Positions 27,966 through 35,553 of a stretch of 64,000 nucleotides of DNA are shown here, in pieces. This DNA is from Pseudomonas sp. Root71 (lineage in GTDB: Bacteria; Pseudomonadota; Gammaproteobacteria; Pseudomonadales; Pseudomonadaceae), in the NCBI RefSeq assembly GCF_001429045.1, contig NZ_LMHY01000027.1, positions 186,001-250,000 of the forward strand. The letters are read 5' to 3'. The translations under genes and the position numbers were made by a program. How positions within the stretch are numbered: position 1 is the stretch's first letter; every line of letters begins with the position of its first letter. The notes under the pieces were generated by a model that saw only the letters and a list, made by a program, of their open reading frames with translations, had not been told where the DNA came from and made no database searches.

Positions 27966-29243
27966 CTATTGGCCGATCAACCGCCCCAACCCGTCCAGCA
28001 AGCGCTGCAATGCGCCCTGATTGGTGCGCATCACTTTCAACCCGGCCTCTGCCATGCGCTGCGCATCTCGCGGCAGTTCGAACAGCCGCTGCACCGCCAC
28101 CGCCAGCCCTTCGGCATCCTCCACTTCCTGCAACGCCCCGGCAGTGCGCAACTGCGCGGCAATTTCGAGGAAGTTGAAAAGATGCGGACCGCTCAATACC
28201 GGTTTAGCCAAGGCTGCTGGCTCCAGCAAATTATGCCCGCCATTCGGCACCAGGCTGCCGCCGACGAATGCGCTGTCAGCCAGGGCGTAGAGAAACAGCA
28301 ACTCGCCCATGGTGTCGCCCAGCAGCACTGAAGTATTTGCGCTGACCGCATCGCCACTGGAACGGCGGACCGTGGCAAACCCCTGTTGCTGGCACAACCC
28401 GAACACCGAATTGAAGCGCTCCGGATGACGCGGTACCAGAATCAGCAGGGCATCGGGGTGACTGGCCAACAACTGACGATGAGCCGCCAGCACCACCTCG
28501 TCTTCGCCGTCATGGGTACTGGCCGCGATCCACACCGGTCGTTCCAGTGCCCGCCATTGCCCGCGCAGTTCAACAGCGCGTTCCAGCAGTTGCGGGTCGA
28601 TGGTCAGGTCGAACTTGATCGAACCGGTTACTTCGACGGTTTCGTTCCGGGCGCCCAGGTTGCGCAAGCGTTGCGCCTCGGCTTCGGTCTGCACCGCGAA
28701 CAGGCTCATCTCGGCCAGCATCGGCTGGGTCAGCCTGGGGAACCGGCCATAGCCCCTGGCCGAACGCTCGGACAGCCGCGCATTGGCCAGTGCCACGGGG
28801 ATCCCGCGCTTGGCGCATTGATGGATATGGTTGGGCCACAGTTCGGTTTCCATGATCACCGCCAGTTTCGGCTGGACCCGATCGAGGAAGCGCCGGGCAG
28901 CGCAAGGCAGGTCGTAAGGCAGATAACAGTGCTGGATGCGCGGCTCATTGGCGAACAGTGCATGGATGCGTTCCGAACCGGTCGGCGTCATGCAGGTCAC
29001 GGTGATCGGCAGATCCGGATAACGCGCCAGCAAGGCGCGGATCATCGGCGCGGCCGCAATGCTTTCGCCCACCGACACGGCGTGCACCCAGATGCCGCCC
29101 GGTTTCATCGCCGGCATTCCGTAGGAAAAGCGCTCGCTGATACGCCTGGCATAAGCCGGCGCCTTGCGCGCGCGCAGCCAAAGCCGAATCGCTACCAATG
29201 GCAGCCCCAGATAAAACAGCGCGGTGTAGAGAGTTCTATTCAT
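27966..29243 (-). CDS. waaA: 3-deoxy-D-manno-octulosonic acid (Kdo) transferase WaaA
   Basis: This 425-residue inner-membrane GT30 enzyme adds Kdo to lipid IVA. One N-terminal helix (about 5-22, LYTALFYLGLPLVAIRLWL) anchors it. The GVWVHAVSVGE-type acceptor motif (GGIWVHAVSVGE) and a later GGSLVPNGGHNLLEPA are typical. It is one of the first steps of the core pathway encoded further right in the window. Confidence 0.96.
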   Translation of the reverse strand: MNRTLYTALFYLGLPLVAIRLWLRARKAPAYARRISERFSYGMPAMKPGGIWVHAVSVGESIAAAPMIRALLARYPDLPITVTCMTPTGSERIHALFANEPRIQHCYLPYDLPCAARRFLDRVQPKLAVIMETELWPNHIHQCAKRGIPVALANARLSERSARGYGRFPRLTQPMLAEMSLFAVQTEAEAQRLRNLGARNETVEVTGSIKFDLTIDPQLLERAVELRGQWRALERPVWIAASTHDGEDEVVLAAHRQLLASHPDALLILVPRHPERFNSVFGLCQQQGFATVRRSSGDAVSANTSVLLGDTMGELLFLYALADSAFVGGSLVPNGGHNLLEPAALAKPVLSGPHLFNFLEIAAQLRTAGALQEVEDAEGLAVAVQRLFELPRDAQRMAEAGLKVMRTNQGALQRLLDGLGRLIGQ

Positions 29244-29254
29244 GGCGGCGGAGT

Positions 29255-30157
29255 TTATCGGCTTTTTTCGCCTATCGCCTGCAAGTGCACGGCAAAACGT
29301 TCGGCGAGCCAGCGCGCGGCCGGACCGAGCGGTTCATCCCGGCGCCATACCAGCTCCACCACCAGGGCCGGCGGGGTCCACTCGCTGACCAGCTCGACCA
29401 TCTGGTTCTGATAGGTCGGGTACTGCACTACGTGGCGCGGCAACCAGGCCCAGCCGAGGCCGCGCACCAGCCATTCGGCCATCACATAGAAACTGTCGGC
29501 ACGCCAGACCTGCGGGCTGGCCGGATCACTGCCGGGATAAATGCTCGACTCCGTGGACATCAGCAACTGCCGATGTTGCGCCAGCTGCTGGCCGTCCACT
29601 GCACTTTTGCGCGCCAACGGATGATCCTTGCCGCACACCGTAACCATTTCCACGCTGCCCAGCACCCGCCGCTCAAGCGCCTCGGGAATCTGATCGTGAA
29701 AGAACAGCAACCCCAAGTCGGCGCGCCGCTCCACTAGTTTGCGCGCCACATCGCCTTGGGCGGCGCTGGTCAACTGCACTTCAAGGCTGGGAAATTTTTC
29801 CGCCAGGGCCTCGAAGCTTTCGATGATCGGCTGATAAGGCATCGCCTCATCCTGCGCCACACGCAGTCGCGCTTCCTGCCCGCGCATCATCGCCAGCGCC
29901 CGGCCATTGAGTCGTTCGCACTGGCGCAATACTTCCCGCGCTTCGTCCAGCAAAGCGGTACCGGCTTCAGTGAGTTTCGGCTGACGACCGCTGCTGCGGT
30001 CGAACAGGCTGACGCCCAGGTCTTCTTCCAGCAACGCTATCGAACTGCTGACCGCCGACTGCGCCTTGCGCTGATCCCGCGCCACGGCAGAAAACGAACG
30101 CTGCTCCGCTACGCTGACAAACAACCGCAGCTGCTCCAGATTCCATTGCATGCTCAT
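29255..30157 (-). CDS. LysR-family transcriptional regulator
   Basis: This protein of about 300 residues has an N-terminal winged helix-turn-helix (about 3-62: LEQLRLFVSVAEQRSFSAVA, then QSAVSSSIALLEEDLG) and a LysR substrate-binding domain. The start may be 30169, 30157 or 30151; 30157 (MSMQWNLEQ) is used. It diverges from the SMR efflux gene, which it probably controls. A GGTAA-N5-TTACC repeat lies in the 100-bp gap between them. Confidence 0.9.
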   Translation of the reverse strand: MSMQWNLEQLRLFVSVAEQRSFSAVARDQRKAQSAVSSSIALLEEDLGVSLFDRSSGRQPKLTEAGTALLDEAREVLRQCERLNGRALAMMRGQEARLRVAQDEAMPYQPIIESFEALAEKFPSLEVQLTSAAQGDVARKLVERRADLGLLFFHDQIPEALERRVLGSVEMVTVCGKDHPLARKSAVDGQQLAQHRQLLMSTESSIYPGSDPASPQVWRADSFYVMAEWLVRGLGWAWLPRHVVQYPTYQNQMVELVSEWTPPALVVELVWRRDEPLGPAARWLAERFAVHLQAIGEKSR

Positions 30158-30183
30158 GGCCCAACCCATCTTCTAAACAGATA

Positions 30184-30198
30184 GGTAATGACTTTACC
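30184..30198. promoter_or_regulatory. Candidate LysR operator
   Basis: GGTAA (30184-30188) and TTACC (30194-30198) form a perfect 5-bp inverted repeat with a 5-bp spacer, in the gap between the LysR gene and the SMR gene. It fits the size and place of a LysR-type binding site but is a prediction only. Confidence 0.45.
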
Positions 30199-30260
30199 GC
30201 ATCTGGCAAATCTCTAGAATGCCGACCTCAGAGAGCAACACTTCACACGAGGATTGACCC

Positions 30261-30593
30261 ATGACCGCTTACTACTACCTGGCCATAGCCATCTGCGCCG
30301 AAGTGATTGCCACTGTTTCGATGAAAGCGGTCAAAGGCTTCAGCACCCCGCTGCCACTGGTGCTGGTCATCGTCGGTTACGGGATCGCCTTCTGGATGCT
30401 GACCCTGGTGGTGCGCAGCGTTCCGGTGGGCGTGGCGTACGCCGTGTGGGCCGGCATGGGGATCGTGATGGTCAGCGTCGCCGCGCTGTTTATCTATGGG
30501 CAGAAGCTGGACGTGCCGGCGATGCTGGGGATGGCGTTGATTGTGCTGGGCGTCGTGGTTATCCAGCTGTTCTCCAAGACTGCCGGGCATTGA
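30261..30593 (+). CDS. Small multidrug resistance (EmrE-type) efflux protein
   Basis: This 110-residue protein has four hydrophobic helices (about 3-21, 31-50, 57-79, 86-105). The essential proton/substrate-coupling Glu14 is present in ICAEVIATVSMK. Proteins of this length and sequence export cationic dyes and quaternary ammonium compounds as antiparallel dimers. It has GAGGATTGACCC just before the ATG. It is divergent from the LysR regulator. Confidence 0.93.
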   Translation: MTAYYYLAIAICAEVIATVSMKAVKGFSTPLPLVLVIVGYGIAFWMLTLVVRSVPVGVAYAVWAGMGIVMVSVAALFIYGQKLDVPAMLGMALIVLGVVVIQLFSKTAGH

Positions 30594-30599
30594 TAAAAA

Positions 30600-30670
30600 G
30601 ATCGCAGCCTGCGGCAGCTCCTACAAAGGCAGACCGGACCCACCCGTAGGAGCTGCCGCAGGCTGCGATC
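30600..30670. repeat. REP pair, second family
   Basis: GATCGCAGCCTGCGGCAGCT (from 30600) and its inverse (to 30670) around a 21-nt spacer. Same family as the pair beyond tolC. It lies between the SMR gene and the FAD oxidoreductase gene. Confidence 0.88.
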
Positions 30671-30740
30671 CTTTTCCCGTCTCAGCTCCAATCCATGAAT
30701 CTGTATACTGCGCCCTCGTCTTGAACACTGAGGTCGCCGA

Positions 30741-31916
30741 ATGCCATCCGTTATTTCCACCGACGTGCTGATTGTCGGCGCTGGTGTCGCCGGCCTCTGG
30801 CTGAATGCGCGCCTGCGTCGCCAGGGTTTTTCGACCGTGCTGGTGGAAAGCGCCAGCCTCGGCGGCGGGCAGAGCGTGAAGTCCCAGGGCATCATCCATG
30901 GCGGCGCCAAATACGCGCTGCATGGTGCCCTGACCGGTGCCTCGGAAGCCATCGCCGACATGCCACGTCGCTGGCGTGAATCCTTGGCCGGTAACGGCGA
31001 GCTGGACCTGTCCGGCGTACGCCTGCTGTCCGAAGCCCATTACCTCTGGTCCCCCGGCACCCTCGCCGGCAACCTCACCAGTTTCTTTGCCAGCAAAGCC
31101 GTGCGCGGTCGCGTCGATCAGGTCAAGGGCGAGCAATTGCCGCCAGCCCTGCAAGACAAGCGCTTCAAGGGCAAGGTCTATCGCCTGGCGGAACTGGTGG
31201 TCGATGTGCCGAGCCTGATCCAGCGCCTGGCCGACCTGGCCGGCGATGGCTTGCTCGCCGGCCAGACGATCGAGCCGCTGCTCGAAGGCGGCGTGCTGGT
31301 CGGCCTGAAGGTGGACGAGCGCGAGATCCGTGCCCAGCGCATCGTCCTGAGCGCCGGCGCCGGAACCGCGGCATTGCTCGAAACGCTGGGCCTGAGCCAG
31401 CCCGCCATGCAGCGCCGCCCGTTGCACATGATCATCGCCAAGGGGCCAAGCCTCAAACCGCTGTACGCCCACTGCCTGGGTGGTGGCACCAAACCGCGCA
31501 TCACCGTGACCACGCACCCGGCGGCGGATGGCCAATGGGTCTGGTACCTGGGCGGCGATATCGCGGAATCCGAAGGCGTGACCCGTGAACCCGCCGAGCA
31601 GATCGCCACCGCACAGAAAGAACTCGGCCAATTGCTGCCATGGATCGACCTGAGCACGGTGCAATGGGCGACCTTGCGCGTGGATCGCGCCGAACCGCTG
31701 CAATCAGGCCTGACCCGTCCCGACAACGCCTTTGTGGCCGAGGAAGGTCGACTGCTGGTGGGCTGGCCGACCAAGCTCGCCCTGGCACCGGACTTCGCCG
31801 ACCGGGTGATCGCCAGCCTGACCCGCGACCGTATCCAGCCGAGCCACCCGGCAGCGCTGCCTGAACTGCCTAAGCCACCGATGGGCGTACCTGCCTGGGA
31901 GCAACTGCTGCCATGA
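30741..31916 (+). CDS. FAD-dependent oxidoreductase (DAO family)
   Basis: This 391-residue protein has an N-terminal Rossmann fold with VGAGVAGLW (14-22), then VVES-type FAD ribose binding and a GIIHGGAKYAL segment. The C-terminal part resembles D-amino acid oxidase / glycine oxidase folds. The substrate is unknown. Its stop overlaps the aldo/keto reductase start by ATGA, so the two are co-translated, and the Nudix-like gene follows. Confidence 0.85.
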   Translation: MPSVISTDVLIVGAGVAGLWLNARLRRQGFSTVLVESASLGGGQSVKSQGIIHGGAKYALHGALTGASEAIADMPRRWRESLAGNGELDLSGVRLLSEAHYLWSPGTLAGNLTSFFASKAVRGRVDQVKGEQLPPALQDKRFKGKVYRLAELVVDVPSLIQRLADLAGDGLLAGQTIEPLLEGGVLVGLKVDEREIRAQRIVLSAGAGTAALLETLGLSQPAMQRRPLHMIIAKGPSLKPLYAHCLGGGTKPRITVTTHPAADGQWVWYLGGDIAESEGVTREPAEQIATAQKELGQLLPWIDLSTVQWATLRVDRAEPLQSGLTRPDNAFVAEEGRLLVGWPTKLALAPDFADRVIASLTRDRIQPSHPAALPELPKPPMGVPAWEQLLP

Positions 31917-32725
31917 GCCAACCGACCCTGCACGACTTGCATCGCCCGCTGGGCAGCACCGGCCTGCTGGTTTCCCCCCTGGGCCTGGGCACGGTGAAAC
32001 TGGGCCGCGACCAAGGGGTGAAGTACCCCAACGGCTTCCAGATTCCCGATGACGACGAAGCACGCATGCTGCTCAAACTCGCCCGCGACCTGGGCATCAA
32101 CCTGATCGATACCGCCCCGGCCTACGGTCGCAGCGAAGAACGCCTGGGCCCGTTGCTGCGCGGCCAGCGTCAGGATTGGGTGATTGTCAGCAAGGTCGGC
32201 GAAGAGTTTGCCGACGGCCAGTCCCGTCACGATTTCAGCGCCGCACACACACGTATGTCGGTGGAGCGCAGCCTGCAACGCCTGGAAACAGACTTCATCG
32301 ACCTGGTGCTGGTGCACTCCGATGGTAATGACCTGGCGATCCTCAATGACTGCGAAGTCTATGACACCCTCGCCGAGCTCAAGGCCGAAGGCAAGATTCT
32401 CGGTTTCGGCTTTTCCGGCAAAACCGTCGACGGCGGCCTGAAAGCGCTCGAGCAAGGCGACTGCGCGATGGTCACCTACAATCTCAACGAACAAAACGAG
32501 AAGGCCGTCATTGACTATGCTGCTGCACACGGCAAAGCCATTCTGGTCAAGAAAGCCCTCGCCAGTGGTCATGTCTGCCTGAGTCCGGGCGTGGATCCGG
32601 TGCGCGCCAGTTTCGAGTTGTTGTTTGAACATCCGGGTGTTGCCAGTGCTATTGTCGGGACCATCAATCCGCTGCACCTCGCCCACAATGTCGCGACCGT
32701 TGCCCAGGTCCTACGTAGCCACTGA
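31913..32725 (+). CDS. Aldo/keto reductase
   Basis: This 270-residue NAD(P)H-dependent oxidoreductase has a TIM-barrel fold. The catalytic Asp and Tyr are in NLIDTAPAYGRSEERLG. The Lys and His of the tetrad are likely in VIVSKVGEEF and LVLVHSDG. It starts with a 4-bp overlap onto the FAD oxidoreductase. The pair suggests a shared pathway that I cannot name. Confidence 0.88.
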   Translation: MSQPTLHDLHRPLGSTGLLVSPLGLGTVKLGRDQGVKYPNGFQIPDDDEARMLLKLARDLGINLIDTAPAYGRSEERLGPLLRGQRQDWVIVSKVGEEFADGQSRHDFSAAHTRMSVERSLQRLETDFIDLVLVHSDGNDLAILNDCEVYDTLAELKAEGKILGFGFSGKTVDGGLKALEQGDCAMVTYNLNEQNEKAVIDYAAAHGKAILVKKALASGHVCLSPGVDPVRASFELLFEHPGVASAIVGTINPLHLAHNVATVAQVLRSH

Positions 32726-32757
32726 CGCCGCCCACGCGGCCTTAAGCAGGAGCCGAC

Positions 32758-33723
32758 ATGTCGCGTACGCTCATCAGAAAGAACCCGAGCAACTTCAAGA
32801 CCCTGCCGTTATTCGTCGAAGCGACCCCCGAAGGCCTGGCTTACCAGAGCGTCGGCAGGCCGCTGAATTTCTCCCAGACCCTGCAACGTCGTCGGCCGGT
32901 GACGGTTGGCGACAGCGAACGGTTTGCCCTGGAACTGGCCAACCTCGGGGTTTCGGTGCGCCTGACCCTGCATTGGCAGAATCGCGACTATTGGGTGCTG
33001 GTGCGCCAACGCCGGCAGGACCGCGGCGATGTGGTGCTCAAGCTGATCTCCGGGTACGTGCCGGCCCATGAACTGAACCTGCCCTTGCACACGGCGATCC
33101 AGGAGATAGCCGAAGAGTGTCTGTTGGAAACCCCGGAAGGCTGGCTCGGTGGGCGCTTCAATGACACCTGGCTGCCGACGCCCTACTCGGCCGCCCTGCA
33201 TTACCGCGAAGCCCTGCCGTTTCGCTTGTCGCCACTGTCCGGCTCGGCGCGGCCGGTACGTTGCGCCAACCTGATGCTGATAGAGCGCCCGCGGGCTTAC
33301 GTGCATTTGCCAACCGCCTCGCTGCAACTGATCTACGACTTGCGCCTGGACGTTCCCAAGGATGCCAAATCCCTGAGCCTGTTCCATGTCGACGAACGAC
33401 TGGAAGGTGATCAACTCGTCGCCCGCCTCGACCGCAAGCGCCCCGATCTGTACTTGATGCCCTTGCAGGACGGCCACCCGATGGCTGAGCTCTACATCTT
33501 GAAAAAGGATCAGCTATACCCTGCCAGCACGCGCGGACTGTACCTGGCCGAGAGTTTTGCCCGACAGGAGGGCTGGCTGGTTCGCGACGAACGAATTCGC
33601 TGGAAGGACTGGGTGAGGCAGCAGGGTCTGACCCCGCCGGGGAAGGATTCGGGCCTGGCGCGATTGCGCGGCAAGGCCAAATTGCTGCTGAAGAAAATTG
33701 TGCCGCGCAAGGCGGCACGATAG
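32758..33723 (+). CDS. Unknown protein with Nudix-like motif
   Basis: This 321-residue protein starts at ATG 32758 behind AGCAGGAG. Residues 99-123 resemble a Nudix box: Gly99, Glu105, Gln115-Glu116 and Glu119-Glu120. The gap between the first Glu and the REUxEE-like part is two residues longer than normal. No signal peptide or membrane helix is seen, and the C-terminus is basic (LLLKKIVPRKAAR). Homologues in other pseudomonads are sometimes labelled metal ABC transporter ATPase, which nothing here supports. It is the third gene after the FAD oxidoreductase and aldo/keto reductase. Confidence 0.7.
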   Translation: MSRTLIRKNPSNFKTLPLFVEATPEGLAYQSVGRPLNFSQTLQRRRPVTVGDSERFALELANLGVSVRLTLHWQNRDYWVLVRQRRQDRGDVVLKLISGYVPAHELNLPLHTAIQEIAEECLLETPEGWLGGRFNDTWLPTPYSAALHYREALPFRLSPLSGSARPVRCANLMLIERPRAYVHLPTASLQLIYDLRLDVPKDAKSLSLFHVDERLEGDQLVARLDRKRPDLYLMPLQDGHPMAELYILKKDQLYPASTRGLYLAESFARQEGWLVRDERIRWKDWVRQQGLTPPGKDSGLARLRGKAKLLLKKIVPRKAAR

Positions 33724-33745
33724 CAAGAACCAGGAGCGGGGCTTT

Positions 33746-33878
33746 TGTGGCGAGGGAGCTTGTTCCCGCTCGGCTGCGCAGCAGTCGTGAAACCACCAGA
33801 CGCGGTCCGCCTGAAAAACCGCGGTGCATGGCTTTGGGGCCGCTGCGCGACCCAGCGGGAGCAAGCTCCCTCGCCACA
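33746..33878. repeat. Large inverted repeat, third REP-like family
   Basis: TGTGGCGAGGGAGCTTGTTCCCGCTC (from 33746) is mirrored by GAGCAAGCTCCCTCGCCACA (to 33878), with further partial pairing inside (GCTGCGCAGCAGTC against GGCCGCTGCGCGACC). This roughly 130-bp element fills the gap between the convergent Nudix-like gene and hldE. Confidence 0.8.
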
Positions 33879-33879
33879 A

Positions 33880-35301
33880 TCAAGACTTGCGGATCTTCTC
33901 GACAATGGCAGTAGTGGAGCTGTTTTCCACCAGCCCCAGCACTTTCACGGTACCACCGTAGGCCGTCACAATGTCCGCGCCGACCACCTGGTCGATCCCG
34001 TAGTCGCCGCCCTTGACCAACACGTCCGGCTTGACCGCGCTCAGCAGGTTTTCCGGAGTGCCTTCCGAGAAGCTGATCACCCAGTCAACCGCCCCCAGGC
34101 CGGCCAGTACGGCCATGCGCCGGTCGACACTGTTGATCGGACGGCCCGGCCCTTTCAGGCGGCTGACCGATGCATCGTCGTTGATCGCCACGATCAGGCG
34201 ATCGCCCTGGGCCCGCGCCTGTTCCAGATAGGTCACGTGACCGGCGTGCAGGATGTCGAAGCAACCGTTGGTGAACACGATCCGCTCGTTGTGCGCGCGG
34301 GCGTCATCGACCGCCAGCAACAGCTGTTCAAGACCCAGCACTCCACGCTCGGAACCCTCCTCGCGCTGAATCGCACGACGCAGTTCCGGTGCACTGATGG
34401 CTGCCGTACCCAGTTTGCCGACCACGATACCCGCCGCCAGGTTAGCCAGGGCCACCGCATGGGGCAGTTCTTCGCCAGCGGCAATCGCGGCCGCCAGGGT
34501 GGAAATCACTGTGTCACCGGCACCGGTCACGTCGAACACTTCACGGGCCCGGGCCGGCAGGTGCAGCGCCGGATGATCCGGGCGCAGCAAGGTCATGCCG
34601 TGCTCGCCACGGGTCACCAGCAAGGCACCGAGGTCCAGGTCGTGCATCAACTGCGCGCCCTTGCTCACCAATTCGTGCTCGTCGGCGCAACCACCGACGA
34701 TGGTTTCGAATTCGTTGAGGTTTGGCGTGATCAGGCTCGCCCCGCGGTAGATCGAGAAATCCTTGCCCTTGGGATCGGCCAGCACCGGGATGCCACGGGC
34801 ACGGGCGGCCTGGATCAGCGCCTGATGGTTTTTCAGCGCGCCTTTGCCGTAGTCGGACAGCACCAGCACCTTGATGCCTTCGAGCAACTCGTCGACCTGC
34901 GCGGCCAGCGCCAGCGCGTCGGTGGCGAAGGGTTCTTCGAAGTCGATACGCAGCAGTTGCTGGTGGCGGCTCATGACCCGCAGCTTGACGATGGTCGGCT
35001 GGTGCGCAATGCGCTGGAAGATGGCCCGCACGCCGGCGCCCTTGAGGCTGTTGACCAGGCTGTTGGCGGCTTCATCGTCGCCGGTTACACCGACCAGCGA
35101 GGCCGGAGCGCCCAGGGCGGCAATGTTCAAGGCAACGTTGGCAGCACCGCCCGGGCGGTCTTCGATGTGATCGACCTTGACCACCGGCACCGGTGCCTCA
35201 GGAGAAATCCGTGAGGTACCACCATGCCAGTAACGGTCGAGCATGACATCGCCGACTACCAAGACAGGGGCTTGATCGAATCGCGGCATGGACAACTTCA
35301 T
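33880..35301 (-). CDS. hldE: Bifunctional heptose kinase / adenylyltransferase HldE
   Basis: This 473-residue enzyme makes ADP-heptose for the LPS inner core. The N-terminal ribokinase domain (about 1-320) has VVGDVMLDRY and the late GAGDTVISTLAAAI. The C-terminal cytidylyltransferase-like domain (about 340-473) has FTNGCFDILHAGH. ATG 35301 (MKLSMPRFDQ) is preferred over 35313. It is downstream of msbA on the same strand. Confidence 0.96.
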   Translation of the reverse strand: MKLSMPRFDQAPVLVVGDVMLDRYWHGGTSRISPEAPVPVVKVDHIEDRPGGAANVALNIAALGAPASLVGVTGDDEAANSLVNSLKGAGVRAIFQRIAHQPTIVKLRVMSRHQQLLRIDFEEPFATDALALAAQVDELLEGIKVLVLSDYGKGALKNHQALIQAARARGIPVLADPKGKDFSIYRGASLITPNLNEFETIVGGCADEHELVSKGAQLMHDLDLGALLVTRGEHGMTLLRPDHPALHLPARAREVFDVTGAGDTVISTLAAAIAAGEELPHAVALANLAAGIVVGKLGTAAISAPELRRAIQREEGSERGVLGLEQLLLAVDDARAHNERIVFTNGCFDILHAGHVTYLEQARAQGDRLIVAINDDASVSRLKGPGRPINSVDRRMAVLAGLGAVDWVISFSEGTPENLLSAVKPDVLVKGGDYGIDQVVGADIVTAYGGTVKVLGLVENSSTTAIVEKIRKS

Positions 35302-35399
35302 GGTGCAACCCACATACAGAATGAACAGGGGCGCGATATTAACACAGGGTTGGTGTCGGCTAGTGCGGTGGCTGCAACCGGATGATTCGCCGGGGTTTA

Positions 35400-35418
35400 T
35401 TGCTCATTTTTTGAGCAA
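35400..35418. promoter_or_regulatory. AT-rich palindrome upstream of hldE
   Basis: TTGCTCA-TTTTT-TGAGCAA is a perfect 7-bp inverted repeat about 100 bp before the hldE start. It could be a protein-binding site. Apart from the msbA hairpin (35523-35549), the rest of the 35302-35553 gap holds nothing I can name. Confidence 0.4.
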
Positions 35419-35522
35419 AAAATCCGCCAGACGACAGCACGTTGCCGAGATTTATTCCGGCTTGATCAAGAAGCGTAATGGTCTGGATACAAATCACCGG
35501 ACGCGTTGCACGCCAAGTGTGC

Positions 35523-35549
35523 GAAAGGGCGAGCCAGGCTCGCCCTTTC
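35523..35549 (-). terminator. Strong hairpin after msbA
   Basis: GAAAGGGCGAGCC (35523-35535) pairs perfectly with GGCTCGCCCTTTC (35537-35549) across one base. It begins 5 nt past the msbA stop on the minus strand. The T tract is poor, but stability is high. Confidence 0.65.
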
Positions 35550-35553
35550 GGGG

